From assembly GCA_016703535.1 (NCBI GenBank), contig JADJBV010000001.1, positions 3,958,001 through 4,022,000 on the forward strand: DNA of 64,000 nt, given 5' to 3'. Under the pieces are notes generated by a model that saw only the letters and a program-made list of their open reading frames with translations, was not told the origin of the DNA and ran no database searches. This DNA comes from Deltaproteobacteria bacterium (lineage in GTDB: Bacteria > Myxococcota > Kuafuiibacteriia > Kuafuiibacteriales > Kuafuiibacteriaceae). Shown here one piece after another: positions 20,883 to 28,404 of this stretch (positions within the stretch are counted from its first letter, which is position 1; each line of letters begins with the position of its first letter). A program made the position numbers and the translations under genes.

Positions 20883-22430
20883 TCAGTTCAGGAAGTAGCC
20901 AGGGCCGCGGATCTGGTCGTGCGCGATCGGCGGCGCTTGTGGCTCCGCGTCATCGGGATGCGGCCGCAGATCGAACCCGTTCTTCAACATCCGCTCGATG
21001 GGCTTGTACGAATGCGCACCGAATCTCAGCGCCCGTTCGCACGCCACCTCCGTGCGCGCTGCACCGTAGGTCTCTCCCATCCGCATCAGCGCGCGGCCCG
21101 AGCGCCACGTCTGGTCGCGGTGAGTGTTACTCTCGAAGATCCGCTGCATCATCGCTGCCGCATTTGGGCCCGTCTTTTCTGCCCATTCGACGAGCCCGCC
21201 CGGGTCTCGCTCGGCCCACGCCTTATGGTTCGGCGGGCGATGCTCCGGGTCGGTGGTGTGCCCGTACATCACGTGGCTGCGCGGATGAGACGCGACCCGG
21301 TTGTTGTAGTGGAGGATCTCCACCGTTGAGCCGTTGAAGCACGCCTCCATCTCCTCGTGAGCCAGGGCGTGCGGCACCGAATACCAGTGGTGCTCGACCT
21401 GCACGTGATAGTCGGAGTTCGGTCGAACCTTCTTCCAGCTCCGCGGCACGAAGCTCGTCGTTGGCACCGGCTTGAGCGCGGGGCGCTCGATGCGCTCGTA
21501 TAGATCACAACGTGACACGCCTCCGAGCTGCTTGCGGGGCCGGGCGTTCAATGAGTCGCAGAGTTCGCGGATGCGGGCGTTCAGCTCCTCGAGCGTGAAG
21601 AAGGTTTCGTGGCGAAGACGGGCGAGAATCCATCGCTGGGCGACCTGCACCGCGACCTCGACCTTTCCTTTGTCGCGAGGCTTTCGAGGTCGAGCCGGGA
21701 TCACGATCGCGCCGTAGTGGCGAGCCTGGTCCAAGTAGGTCCGCTGGATGTCGGGCTCGTAGCGGTCTGCGCGCGTCACCGCGCTCTTGAGGCAGTCTGG
21801 CACCCAGACCTCGGCGACGCCGCCGAAATACGCTACCGCGTGGTCGTGGGCCAGGACCCAATCTGCGATCGCCTGGGTCCGCGTCGCCTCCACGTACGTG
21901 TAGCTCGATGCTCCGAGCGCAGCGACGAACAGCTCGACCTCGATGACCTCGCCGGTGTTCCGGTCGACCAACTGCGGCTTCTTGCCGGAGAAGTCGATGT
22001 ACATCTTCTCGCCTGCCTTTTGGGACTGCCGCATCGTCAGGCCATGCCGCTTCTTCCAGGCCCGGTAGCGCTCTGTGAACGCTGTGTACTGAAGCCCTGA
22101 CGGGTGTTCCTCGATGTACTCCAGGTGCAGAAGCTCGAGCGTCACGCCCGGCTTCTTGAGCTCCTGGTGGATGTGCCGGGGGTCAGGCTCCGGCCGGATC
22201 GACCCCGGCGCTGCTGGCTCGCCGTAGAGCCGACGCTCAAGCTGGCCGTCGTCGAGTGCCTCGACCGCGGCCCAATCGAGCCCAGCGGCCTCTGCGCGGC
22301 TGGTCGCCTTGCCCACGACGCCGGTGCTGGCGCCGACGGCGGCGGCAGTCTGTCTTGTGCTCTTCCCGAGGCTCCACCGAAGCCTCAGGATCTCTCTGGT
22401 CTTTCTCATCGTCAGTCGCTCCGTTGCCAT
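20883..22430 (-). CDS. istA: IS21-family transposase IstA
   Basis: The 515-residue transposase has an N-terminal helix-turn-helix (REILRLRWSLGKSTRQTAAA) and a DDE integrase core, with acidic residues in KMYIDFSGKKPQL, EVWVPDCLKSAV and KPRDKGKVEVAV. The open frame extends upstream to 22709, but that part translates the terminal DNA repeats into low-complexity peptide. I therefore place the start at the ATG at 22430 (MATERLTMRKTREIL). It is complete and followed by istB. Confidence 0.92.
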   Translation of the reverse strand: MATERLTMRKTREILRLRWSLGKSTRQTAAAVGASTGVVGKATSRAEAAGLDWAAVEALDDGQLERRLYGEPAAPGSIRPEPDPRHIHQELKKPGVTLELLHLEYIEEHPSGLQYTAFTERYRAWKKRHGLTMRQSQKAGEKMYIDFSGKKPQLVDRNTGEVIEVELFVAALGASSYTYVEATRTQAIADWVLAHDHAVAYFGGVAEVWVPDCLKSAVTRADRYEPDIQRTYLDQARHYGAIVIPARPRKPRDKGKVEVAVQVAQRWILARLRHETFFTLEELNARIRELCDSLNARPRKQLGGVSRCDLYERIERPALKPVPTTSFVPRSWKKVRPNSDYHVQVEHHWYSVPHALAHEEMEACFNGSTVEILHYNNRVASHPRSHVMYGHTTDPEHRPPNHKAWAERDPGGLVEWAEKTGPNAAAMMQRIFESNTHRDQTWRSGRALMRMGETYGAARTEVACERALRFGAHSYKPIERMLKNGFDLRPHPDDAEPQAPPIAHDQIRGPGYFLN

Positions 22431-22520
22431 GCGCCGAGACTGATCCTCGCTGCGCTTGGGGAAACGACGGTTCGACGTCACTCCACTCGGGTCACCGGCC
22501 TCGAGTCGACCCACGGTCTG

Positions 22521-22652
22521 GGTGTCCACGATGCCCGATCTCGGTGTCCACGATGCCCGATCTCGGTGTCCACGATGCCCGATCTCGGTGTCCACGATGC
22601 CCGATCTCGGTGTCCACGATGCCCCGATCTCGGTGTCCACGATGCCCCGAAA
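22521..22652 (+). repeat. Six-copy 22-23-bp tandem repeat at the right end of the IS21 element
   Basis: Copies with the core GGTGTCCACGATGCC begin at 22521, 22543, 22565, 22587, 22609 and 22632. They are the expanded right-end counterpart of two copies at the left end (20047-20081) and probably bind IstA. There are no variable spacers, so this is not a CRISPR array. Confidence 0.85.
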
Positions 22653-22658
22653 TCCGCA

Positions 22659-23086
22659 AGGAGCGCCTTCCCTTCTGGTTTCGTGCGGACAGAGGCGGGG
22701 CCCAGGCATCGCAGATAGAATTCACGGAGCGGTACGTTAAGCAGAGGTTCCCACCCCTGCTTCGTGAGCTACTCCTCCTGCGCGACGGAGGCGTGTCGAA
22801 CTACGCGGCCTTCCAGAGCCCCGGGCGCTACTTCCCCTTGCTTCCGTTCTTCTGTGTCGACGGCACAGTTGCGTCTGGGTCTTTCATTCGCGCCTACGAT
22901 GTGCGCTCCGCGTTTGGCGTGCCGGAGAACGTCGTCCCCTTCGCCGGCCAAGGCGAGGCCTGGTGGGGCTTGGACTACAGAACTTCGACAACGGATCCAG
23001 CCGTCGTGTTTCGCCAAGACGCGGAGCACCAAGTTGAACAAGTGGCGACCTCATTCTCGGAGTTTTTGAATGGGCTCACGGAGTAG
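22659..23086 (+). pseudogene. SUKH (SMI1/KNR4) family immunity protein, 3' part, interrupted by IS21
   Basis: The sequence encodes about 140 residues of a SUKH-superfamily protein, the commonest immunity fold in polymorphic toxin systems. The early signature YVKQRFPPLLRELLLLRDGG matches the family pattern of hydrophobic residues before a GG turn, followed by YFPLLPFFCVDG and AWWGLDYRTSTTDPAVVF. The first seven codons lie on the other side of the IS21 element, at 20014-20034. With the insertion removed the protein would be about 147 residues, a normal length. It is now broken and presumably unable to give immunity. Its cognate toxin is not identified, though the toxin-like gene at 23194 is the nearest candidate. 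Confidence 0.8.
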
Positions 23087-23193
23087 GGCACCCACAAAAG
23101 AGGGTCCCCTCGGGATCCCTTGAAGGAACCGAATGCCGCTTCGAGCATCGACGACTGGAGCGCTGGCGAGCGCTCCGGCGGTGCTTTGCCTTC

Positions 23194-23925
23194 ATGCGGT
23201 CGGTCGAGCCCACGACGTTCACCAACGCCATCGCTCGCGGCTACGCCGACGCCGGCTACGACGACTTCGCGGCCCTGGTGGAGGCGGGTCATGCCTGTGG
23301 GGCCTGCCACCTGACCCACTTCATCAATCGGATCCCCGAGAACTCCAAGCTGGATCTCGAGCGGTACCAGGAGGTCGCCTCCGGCGCTCGCCGGCTTCGG
23401 ATGGTGGTGGAGTTGGTCGCCACCGGCTTCATGGGCGTGGCCATGCGGGCCGAGGGGCTCACGGTGTCGGAACTGCAGGCGCTCAGGACCCGCGCCCGGG
23501 GGTCGTTGGCGGACACCCGCATGCGCCTCTTCCAAGCCGGCGACCTCTACGGCGTCGAACCGGCCACAGAGCAGCTCCTTGTTGCCGTGCGGGCCAAGGG
23601 CCGAACCGTGGTGGTCGCGGACGCCGGAAGCGAAGAGCTGCGCATGCTCGAGTACTTCGGCGCCGAAGCGAGCGTCGGCGGTGAAGCCATGGACCACATC
23701 ATCCTCCGCGCCAACCCCAGCAAACCCGCCTTGCTCGAGGAGTTCCTCCACCCCACCCAGCACCGACTGGGGATCGTGGAGCGCTTGGGCCAGATGGGCG
23801 CCGAAGCCCACGTCAAGGGCTTCATGATCCGTCACGCCCAACTCCTTGGCCTGGTGGAGGAAGATGTGGCGATCCTCCAGGTGCTCCACAGCCGGGACCT
23901 TGTTATGCTCGAGGCCGCTCGATGA
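23194..23925 (+). CDS. Putative polymorphic-toxin C-terminal cassette without a delivery domain
   Basis: The 243-residue protein has no signal peptide or membrane segment. An N-terminal part contains a possible metal-binding HACGACHLTH (about residues 32-41). The C-terminal half carries LLEEFLHPTQHRLG and GAEAHVKGFMIRHAQLLGL, a pattern I associate with toxin tips of RHS-like proteins that carry an EExxH-type helix and may be zincin-like. That assignment is tentative. The gene overlaps the next one by ATGA, suggesting a toxin-partner pair. It follows a broken SUKH gene, as in arrays of orphan toxin and immunity modules. A weak relic of a similar sequence lies near 43975-44075. Confidence 0.55.
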   Translation: MRSVEPTTFTNAIARGYADAGYDDFAALVEAGHACGACHLTHFINRIPENSKLDLERYQEVASGARRLRMVVELVATGFMGVAMRAEGLTVSELQALRTRARGSLADTRMRLFQAGDLYGVEPATEQLLVAVRAKGRTVVVADAGSEELRMLEYFGAEASVGGEAMDHIILRANPSKPALLEEFLHPTQHRLGIVERLGQMGAEAHVKGFMIRHAQLLGLVEEDVAILQVLHSRDLVMLEAAR

Positions 23926-24224
23926 GGCCGCTAGACATGTCGGGTCGACGATTGCTGGTGAGTGATGGGTTCAAATTGGCCGACGGAGTGGTGGTCCTCG
24001 CTGGGAACCTGGAGGCCGGTCCGGAGCGCGTCGGCCCTGGGCAGTGGCGGCTCGAGATCCCGGGGCAGGAACCCAAGGTCCTCAAGGCCACCGGAGAGGT
24101 CATCCCCAACCAGCGAGCGCCGGGCAGCCGCGGGGAGCGTCACCGAGCGATCGCCTTTGAGGGCCCCGTGGACCTGGCGTCGGTCCGGGAGGTCAAAGGG
24201 CGCGCGGTGGCCATCGAGATCTAG
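23922..24224 (+). CDS. Small protein coupled to the toxin-like gene, candidate immunity protein
   Basis: The 100-residue protein (start MRPLDMSGRRLLVSDGFKLA) is rich in beta-prone segments and Gly turns and has no signal peptide. Its ATG overlaps the stop of the upstream gene by 4 bp, so the two are likely co-translated. Position and size fit an immunity protein, but I recognise no family. Its TAG stop shares the palindrome CTAG with the stop of the convergent gene at 24221. Confidence 0.6.
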   Translation: MRPLDMSGRRLLVSDGFKLADGVVVLAGNLEAGPERVGPGQWRLEIPGQEPKVLKATGEVIPNQRAPGSRGERHRAIAFEGPVDLASVREVKGRAVAIEI

Positions 24225-25579
24225 CCACACGCCGGGTGGGTCGTGATTCTTGCCCCGGCCCGACAGTAGGGTGCAGGGATCGTCAACCACCCATCTTTGG
24301 AGATCTCGATAGCTTCCTTTGGCAGGGCTTGGCCGTCGACTCGAATCGACCCTTCTTGCCAAGCTACCCGATCTGCTTCCACCGAGAAGCGGCAGGAATC
24401 CGGCTTCAACTCCGCTTGAACAACCAGATCGATCGCCGCCTGGCTCCAGGCGGTTTCGAAGCTTGGCTGACAGATCGACTCGATTCGCGTCATGGCTCTT
24501 CCAACAGAGCAGGACGCTCCCAGCCCGTCGCGGCATAGGCGTTCGTATGCCGAAGCGAACTCTAGGTATCGGGTGCCGCCCGACGCCTCGCAGCATCCGG
24601 GAGCTCGATAGAACGAGCAGAACGCGCATTCGCTCCAATACGCGAGGGCCTCGTTTCGACAACGAGTCTGGCCGTCGTTGCCCGGCTGGCAAGATTCGCC
24701 AGCCGGGCACGTTGTCCTGAAGTCGCACGGCCTCAGGCTCCCGGCCGGGGGAGGGGATGCGCAGGCACCCCCGCAAGCATCGCCGATTCCCGCTCCACAA
24801 CGAGCAGCGGAGGCGCCATTGTCCGCCCCGAGAATGAAGAGAAAGGTGGTCCTTCCGAGAGGGCGCAGGGCGAAGAGGCGGTGGGCGTACGCCTCAGGCG
24901 GCAGCGGAGACTCGTCGTTCGAGTTGGTCATGACGACCACCAGCAAAGTGGCGGCGGGATCGAACGCGGAACCGCCGCACTCGCGGCGACGTCCTGGATC
25001 AAGCGCTAGCATCAACGCCCCCAAGCCCTGCTCCGGAACGAGTCCGCATGAGCCGACCCGAAGGTAGGAGGAGAATTCGGCGGCTCTGATTGCGAGGTCG
25101 TCGGCGACCGCTCTCCGCGCGGACACCGCGGGGTAGCCGCGATGGCAACCGTGAGGAACGCCCGGGTTACTGCACCCGCTAAGGTCGACGTCCATCACCT
25201 CGAACGGGCTCTGCTGGGAAAAGGTCCATCGGGCTTGACCAAAAGACTCTCCGACATCGTTGAGGCCTCCGGTGGAGGTGTCGGTGGTCACGACCTGCAG
25301 TCGAACCTCTGTATTCGGGAGGCGATCAAGAAAGCTCGGCACCGCCTGGCCCAGGAGTTCCTGGGCCCGCACCATGGATTCGCCGTTGTTGTCGACGATG
25401 GCCAAGACCTCCAACTCGGCGGGCGCCCCTACGACCCATGCGGCGGTGGGTGGGCCCTCGCACGGCAGCGGTCCGGTGTTCGATTGGCAGGCAAGGTTCG
25501 CGAGCAAGGCGACCGCACAAAACCCGGACCGTTCGGTGCTTGAGCAGCTCCTGGGTCTGAGTGTCCGGGCGCAGCTCAC
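24221..25579 (-). CDS. Secreted Cys-rich protein with a degenerate von Willebrand A-like domain
   Basis: The 452-residue protein starts with a basic stretch and a hydrophobic segment (FCAVALLANLAC) that looks like a secretion signal. The lipobox is imperfect, so lipid attachment is uncertain. The N-terminal half resembles the vWA-like proteins common in Myxococcota: LEVLAIVDNNGESM stands where a MIDAS DxSxS normally sits, and ATLLVVVMTNSNDES follows. The second half has many Cys pairs (CGGACASPPP, CSFYRAPGCCEASGG), suggesting disulphides and an outer-surface or periplasmic place. The GTG start at 25579 overlaps the TGA of the upstream small frame, so the two may be coupled. Function unknown. 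Confidence 0.65.
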   Translation of the reverse strand: MSCARTLRPRSCSSTERSGFCAVALLANLACQSNTGPLPCEGPPTAAWVVGAPAELEVLAIVDNNGESMVRAQELLGQAVPSFLDRLPNTEVRLQVVTTDTSTGGLNDVGESFGQARWTFSQQSPFEVMDVDLSGCSNPGVPHGCHRGYPAVSARRAVADDLAIRAAEFSSYLRVGSCGLVPEQGLGALMLALDPGRRRECGGSAFDPAATLLVVVMTNSNDESPLPPEAYAHRLFALRPLGRTTFLFILGADNGASAARCGAGIGDACGGACASPPPAGSLRPCDFRTTCPAGESCQPGNDGQTRCRNEALAYWSECAFCSFYRAPGCCEASGGTRYLEFASAYERLCRDGLGASCSVGRAMTRIESICQPSFETAWSQAAIDLVVQAELKPDSCRFSVEADRVAWQEGSIRVDGQALPKEAIEISKDGWLTIPAPYCRAGARITTHPACG

Positions 25580-25878
25580 CGAGGCAGCCTCAGACTCGGA
25601 AGCTCAGACTCCTCGTCCTCATCCTCATCGTCATCCTCCGGCGCCGTGTAGGAAAAACGGCCGAGTAATGTATCAGCCGAGATCGAGGAGCGGGTGCCGT
25701 ACCTTCGTCGGAATTCCATGGGGCACTCCAGCTTGTGCAGCACCCAGCCACGGGTGGCGTCGGCGAGCGCGTCAGTGTTGAGGTTGAGCTTCAAGCTGGC
25801 GCCTTCCGACCAGGGACTCCCAAAGTCTGCGAGCTTGCCAGTCAGGTTGGCAAGCACCGTGGTTCCGTCCGAGGCCAC
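25576..25878 (-). CDS. Hypothetical protein fragment with an acidic C-terminal tail
   Basis: The 100-residue frame (GTG start, MASDGTTVLANLTGKLADFG) looks coding: it has a soluble, mixed composition, ends in a run of Asp and Glu (EDDDEDEDEESE), and its stop overlaps the start of the next gene. The frame stays open about 50 bases further upstream, and protein-like sequence in another frame precedes it. It is probably the 3' part of a longer decayed gene. Family not recognised. Confidence 0.4.
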   Translation of the reverse strand: MASDGTTVLANLTGKLADFGSPWSEGASLKLNLNTDALADATRGWVLHKLECPMEFRRRYGTRSSISADTLLGRFSYTAPEDDDEDEDEESELPSLRLPR

Positions 25879-26307
25879 ATCCTGGAAATGGTCCTTGCCG
25901 GTGCGGGTGGTCGGTGCCTGCGCCGGGCTTCACGTCGAAGGCGCTGGAGCCGAAGTGAACGTTGTTTGCGCCTCACTGGGCATGAGGCCTTGGTCTCGAG
26001 CCGGGTCCCAAAACTGCCCCCTCAGGCGCGCCCAAGCGGTCCCTCCAAATAGGCGGCACGCCTTGTTAAGGGGTCTGTCTTCTTCGACCAAGAGCAACAG
26101 ACCGATCGGATCGGATTGAACGCATGACTCATGCCTTTCGAATCAGGTTCCACGTCCCCCTGTGTTAGGGAAGTTGTCGCCTCTCCACCATCTTGAGGCT
26201 GGTCGTCAGGGAGATGCCGCCGGCGACGTCCAATTGGGGGACGCCAGAGTAGTCAGAGCAGTCGATGTATGGTTCGGACAACGCTCGAGTTCGTTGTGGT
26301 CAGGCTC
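25879..26307. other. Degraded region with gene fragments and a motif copy
   Basis: No intact gene is present. On the minus strand an open stretch at 25930-26142 without a good start codes for protein-like sequence (ACRLFGGTAWARLRGQFWD), probably a relic of a disrupted gene. A copy of the 19-bp TGTCAG motif is at 26163-26181. Confidence 0.45.
26163..26181 (+). repeat. Copy 3 of the 19-bp motif (TGTTAGGGAAGTTGTCGCC)
   Basis: Direct orientation relative to the copy at 15628, with similar flanking bases on the left (CGTCCCCC in both). It may be the end of a lost or decayed mobile element. Confidence 0.45.
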
Positions 26308-27015
26308 TTAACCAGTGGGCCTCCCCCTCGGCGTGTTCGGTGCTGCCCCCTGGAGGAGACGATAGTCCTGCGCCGCCTGCCACGCGGTCGCGAACGAGCA
26401 CGAGGCCTTCCTCGCGATGTCGGCGATAGGAAGATCGGGCGAGTGCTCGAGCGCCGTCCACACGTCGGCCCGAAACGACGGGCCCATCAGCACGCGATTT
26501 CGGTAACCGGCGTGACGTCGCACCAAGACCTCGGGCGGAAGCACGTCCTCGTGGCGATCGCGGAGGGTGCCTTTGGGCACGCGCAGCTTCGACGCAGTGA
26601 AGCGCTCATCCTCACCGCGTCGTTTGACCTGGAACTCGGTCCCCGTCGGCAGCAGTTCGATCGGCGCTCCCTTGTAGGCCCTTGCGAGCCGGGCGAGGCG
26701 ACGGTCCTTCTTGAGCCATCTCGCGATGGAGGACCAGTAGGCGCGGACCCGCCCGGACGGATGGGCGCCGACCAGACGCACGAGCCGGTCGACGTTCACG
26801 TGCGGATGATGCACGCCGAGCCATGTGGTCAGCACCGCGAGCACACGGAGATCACCTCCGTCCATGCCCAGGACGGAGGCGTGCAACAGGGTGCCCTCGA
26901 TGTCTGCGTCGGCTTCTGCCTTCGCAGCGAAGTTCATCCCGATGCCCACCATGCGCGCCGTCAGCTTCTCGGGCGCGGGCGTCGGCTCTGGGGCGTTCGC
27001 GCGGCTAAACGCCAT
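26308..27015 (-). CDS. Putative helix-turn-helix partner of a DUF6036-type nucleotidyltransferase
   Basis: The 235-residue protein is placed at the ATG at 27015 (MAFSRANAPEPTPAPEKLTA); the open frame extends further but without protein-like sequence. The C-terminus looks like a helix-turn-helix (IADIARKASCSFATAWQAAQ), and the middle contains a basic stretch (RAYWSSIARWLKKDRRLARL). It starts 11 bp inside the end of the upstream nucleotidyltransferase gene, so the two formed an operon. By analogy with AbiEi/AbiEii systems it could be an antitoxin or regulator, but the pairing is inferred from position. It has no frameshift and so outlived its partner. Confidence 0.55.
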   Translation of the reverse strand: MAFSRANAPEPTPAPEKLTARMVGIGMNFAAKAEADADIEGTLLHASVLGMDGGDLRVLAVLTTWLGVHHPHVNVDRLVRLVGAHPSGRVRAYWSSIARWLKKDRRLARLARAYKGAPIELLPTGTEFQVKRRGEDERFTASKLRVPKGTLRDRHEDVLPPEVLVRRHAGYRNRVLMGPSFRADVWTALEHSPDLPIADIARKASCSFATAWQAAQDYRLLQGAAPNTPRGRPTG

Positions 27016-27545
27016 GACCGAGCCTCCGCGCGAGGTCGGCGACCGTCGCCAGGACATGCGCGGGCCAGAACTCGTTGCGGTCCTGCTGTTCGAGCCACGG
27101 CGCGCACTCGGCAAGCTCCTCTGCCGTCGGTGCAAGCGCGATGCAGTCGGGCAGATCGGTGCCGCGGTCACAGAGCGCGAACAGCTTGCTCTTCAGCAAA
27201 TCGGACCTGCCGAGCGTGCCGAGGACGAGGGCTCGCCCGTCGAAGATGCGCTGCACACGCTCGCGCCACCCAGCGGGCAGAACCTCGCCGAGCCGCATCG
27301 GACCGTTGTTGAGCCAGTCGTCCCGCAGGTCGACGCCGGCCTGGCGCTGCGCCTTGGCGAAGTCGCGCGCAGCCGAGGCGATCGCCAGCGGTAGCTCAGG
27401 CACGAGGGATGCCGAAGCCGCGCGTCGGCCGCTGGATCACGCCCATGAGCGCGAGCGCCGAGCCACCGATGACGACGCCCTCGAAGCGCAGGCCGAGCCC
27501 AAGCAGGTGGAGGTCGAAGGCTTCGATGGTTGGGCGGGGTAGCAT
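27005..27545 (-). pseudogene. DUF6036/AbiEii-like nucleotidyltransferase, frame-shifted and missing its catalytic aspartates
   Basis: The ATG at 27545 starts MLPRPTIEAFDLHLLGLGL and reaches the nucleotidyltransferase signature GGSALALMGVIQRPTR. The frame then shifts by one base near 27408, and the rest continues in the next frame (ELPLAIASAARDFAKAQ, then SDLLKSKLFALCDRG) to a stop at 27005. The expected DxD metal-binding pair after PTR reads GFG instead, which would abolish catalysis. Members of this family can be toxins that modify RNA or protein. The combination of frameshift and lost active site points to a dead gene. The helix-turn-helix gene follows it. Confidence 0.65.
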
Positions 27546-27691
27546 GGGTTCCCTGAGTATCGGCGATTCCGATACCAATCGTGGGTCGGGACGGGCCTTT
27601 CGTCAAGCGCCTGTCCCACCTGGCGCCCCGGAGCCGCGTTCACCCCACCCGTGAGCCACGCTGTCGAACGTGCCCCCACCCCAGGCCCGCC

Positions 27692-27822
27692 TTCTTCCTG
27701 AACCTCGGCCTCCCGCTGAACGGGCCCGGGGCCCTGGCCTCCATCTGGCAGCTCGATCTGCGCCCGCTCCTGGAGGAGTACTTCTTCGGCGGGAGGCGGG
27801 GCAGTGGTTGGCGGAGCACGAG
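27692..27822 (+). pseudogene. Fragment resembling the C-terminus of a McrB-like AAA+ ATPase
   Basis: The plus-strand frame reads FLNLGLPLNGPGALASIWQ, then DLRPLLEEYFF, and after a one-base shift near 27795 continues REAGQWLAEH into the antitoxin gene. The LRPLLEEYFF element resembles the end of McrB-type motor subunits, which makes it a possible scrap of the partner missing from the McrC gene at 18437. The fragment is short and the match is from memory, so confidence is low. Confidence 0.3.
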
Positions 27823-28035
27823 ATGCGGGCGCTCGAGGATCCCGTGTTTCGTTCGATGCATGAGGCCCCAACGGACGATGAGCCGACGACGGCCGCTGAC
27901 CGCCGCGGGATTAAGGGCGCTGAGCGCAGCCTCGCGCGGGCTGGAGCGGTGTCGTCGGCGTCCGTCCGGGCGGAGCTGGCAGCCTCGACGAAGCGGTCTT
28001 CCAAGAAGAAGGCCGCCAAGAAGAAGCGCAGGTGA
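27823..28035 (+). CDS. Antitoxin-like protein preceding a RelE-type toxin
   Basis: The 70-residue protein (MRALEDPVFRSMHEAPTDDE) has the pattern of small antitoxins paired with RelE/ParE toxins: a DDEP segment, a charged helix (DRRGIKGAERSLARAG), a VRAEL end and a Lys-rich tail. Its TGA overlaps the GTG start of the toxin frame by 2 bp, the usual coupling. The same frame is open upstream from 27670, so the 5' end may be fused to or truncated by the preceding fragment. Confidence 0.55.
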   Translation: MRALEDPVFRSMHEAPTDDEPTTAADRRGIKGAERSLARAGAVSSASVRAELAASTKRSSKKKAAKKKRR

Positions 28036-28202
28036 CCTGGCCTGTAGAGCTGAGCAAACCGGCCCGCCGCAACTTGAAGACCTTGGAACCGAAGGTTGCG
28101 CTGCAGGTCCTCGAAGCGCTCGACCACTTCGCAGCAACCGGACAAGGGGACATCAAGAAGCTCCAGGGAAGCGACCATCTGCGGCGACGTGTCCGGGAGT
28201 GA
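28032..28202 (+). pseudogene. Truncated RelE/ParE-family toxin
   Basis: The GTG at 28032 starts VTWPVELSKPARRNLKTLEP and continues GDIKKLQGSDHLRRRV, the N-terminal two thirds of a RelE/ParE mRNA-interferase or gyrase-poison fold. The frame stops at 28202 after 56 residues. The family is usually 80-95 residues, and the missing part holds the last strands with the arginine and tyrosine residues needed for activity. No continuation appears in other frames, so the 3' end was replaced rather than merely frame-shifted. Likely inactive. Confidence 0.65.
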
Positions 28203-28404
28203 ATTCAGCAATCGGACCGGCCAAGGTACGCCAGAGGCAACGCTCAACCCCAAAACGGTCCTTGAGCACCTCGGCATTCAATTCATCCAAACGGGGGTCC
28301 CAGGGCACTTGGATGCGCCTTTCGCTATCCGCCCGAGCGTCGCGTCCGACACGGGCCCCAAGGTGTACCTTGCGCGCAAGGGGGCGTCCGGCATTGGGTA
28401 GCCG

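Larger units (their letters stand above)
20035..22658 (-). mobile_element. IS21-family insertion sequence with terminal repeat array
   Basis: The 2624-bp element starts TGCGCATTTCGG at 20035 and ends with the complement of TGCGGATTTCGG at 22658. It is flanked by a perfect 5-bp direct repeat AGGAG (20030-20034 and 22659-22663). Multiple sub-terminal repeats with the core ATCGTGATCACC on the left and ATCGTGGACACC on the right are the expected transposase-binding sites. istA and istB are both intact. Insertion broke a SUKH-family gene. Confidence 0.9.

Noticed and set aside
22521..22652. Possible CRISPR array
   Set aside because: The repeats are contiguous 22-23-bp units with no spacers and match the sub-terminal repeats of the IS21 element.
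22431..22709. Extended N-terminus of istA
   Set aside because: The extra 93 codons translate the terminal DNA repeats into a periodic peptide; the ATG at 22430 gives the normal IstA start.
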